Below, one piece after another: positions 63,959 to 64,000 of a stretch of 64,000 nt of DNA. The notes under the pieces are model-generated. The model did not search any database, was not told the origin of the DNA, and was given only the letters and a program-made list of their open reading frames with translations. The stretch lies in assembly GCA_016785225.1 (NCBI GenBank), contig JAFBJZ010000861.1:2235001-2299000 (forward strand), given 5' to 3'. The stretch comes from Psettodes erumei. Taxonomy: Eukaryota > Chordata > Actinopteri > Pleuronectiformes > Psettodidae. A program made the position numbers and the translations under genes. How positions within the stretch are numbered: the first letter of the stretch is position 1; each line of letters opens with the position of its first letter.

Positions 63959-64000
63959 CTGTAGGTGAAACACCTACTAAGGTTGAGTGGCATGACTCTC

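Overview
The window is genomic DNA of a ray-finned (teleost) fish. It has multi-exon genes with GT-AG introns, frequent long (CA/GT)n and (GA)n arrays, and several degenerate interspersed repeats of types common in teleosts. No bacterial, viral or organellar gene set is present. The species cannot be named from the sequence.

Three protein genes can be rebuilt exon by exon. (1) From 419 to 27869 on the plus strand lies the 3' part of abca12, an ABC-A full transporter linked to lipid and ceramide transport. It has 32 coding exons giving 1,616 residues up to the stop: the end of extracellular domain 1, membrane segments 2-6, nucleotide-binding domain 1 (NBD1), the second membrane domain with its extracellular loop, NBD2 and the C-terminal tail. 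The 5' exons lie off the left edge. (2) From 29407 to 47633 on the plus strand lies the complete bard1 gene, 11 exons and 804 residues, with an intact RING, three to four ankyrin repeats and two BRCT domains. Its start is supported by an in-frame upstream stop, a good Kozak context and a promoter with E2F-like and ETS-like sites. (3) From 52640 to 57133 on the minus strand lie the last two coding exons of vwc2l, a secreted von Willebrand C-domain protein. Its 5' exons lie beyond the right edge. bard1 and vwc2l are convergent.

The order abca12 - bard1 - vwc2l and the relative strands match what I recall of human 2q34-q35 (VWC2L-BARD1-ABCA12, read from the other side). This is an ancestral vertebrate linkage block. 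The genes do not share a pathway: ABCA12 moves lipids in epithelia, BARD1 is the BRCA1 partner in DNA repair, and VWC2L is a secreted neural factor.

Non-coding sequence fills most of the window. Notable parts are a near-perfect 596/606-bp tandem duplication carrying (GT)56 and (GT)61 in bard1 intron 1, two L2-like LINE remnants, several teleost interspersed repeats, a 2.8-kb repeat-poor intron in abca12, and an unassigned exon-like segment on the minus strand near the right edge. No undescribed molecular system is evident. The most unusual items are the duplication, a recursive-splice-like site at bard1 exon 8, the non-canonical ABC signature in NBD2, and the orphan exon candidate.
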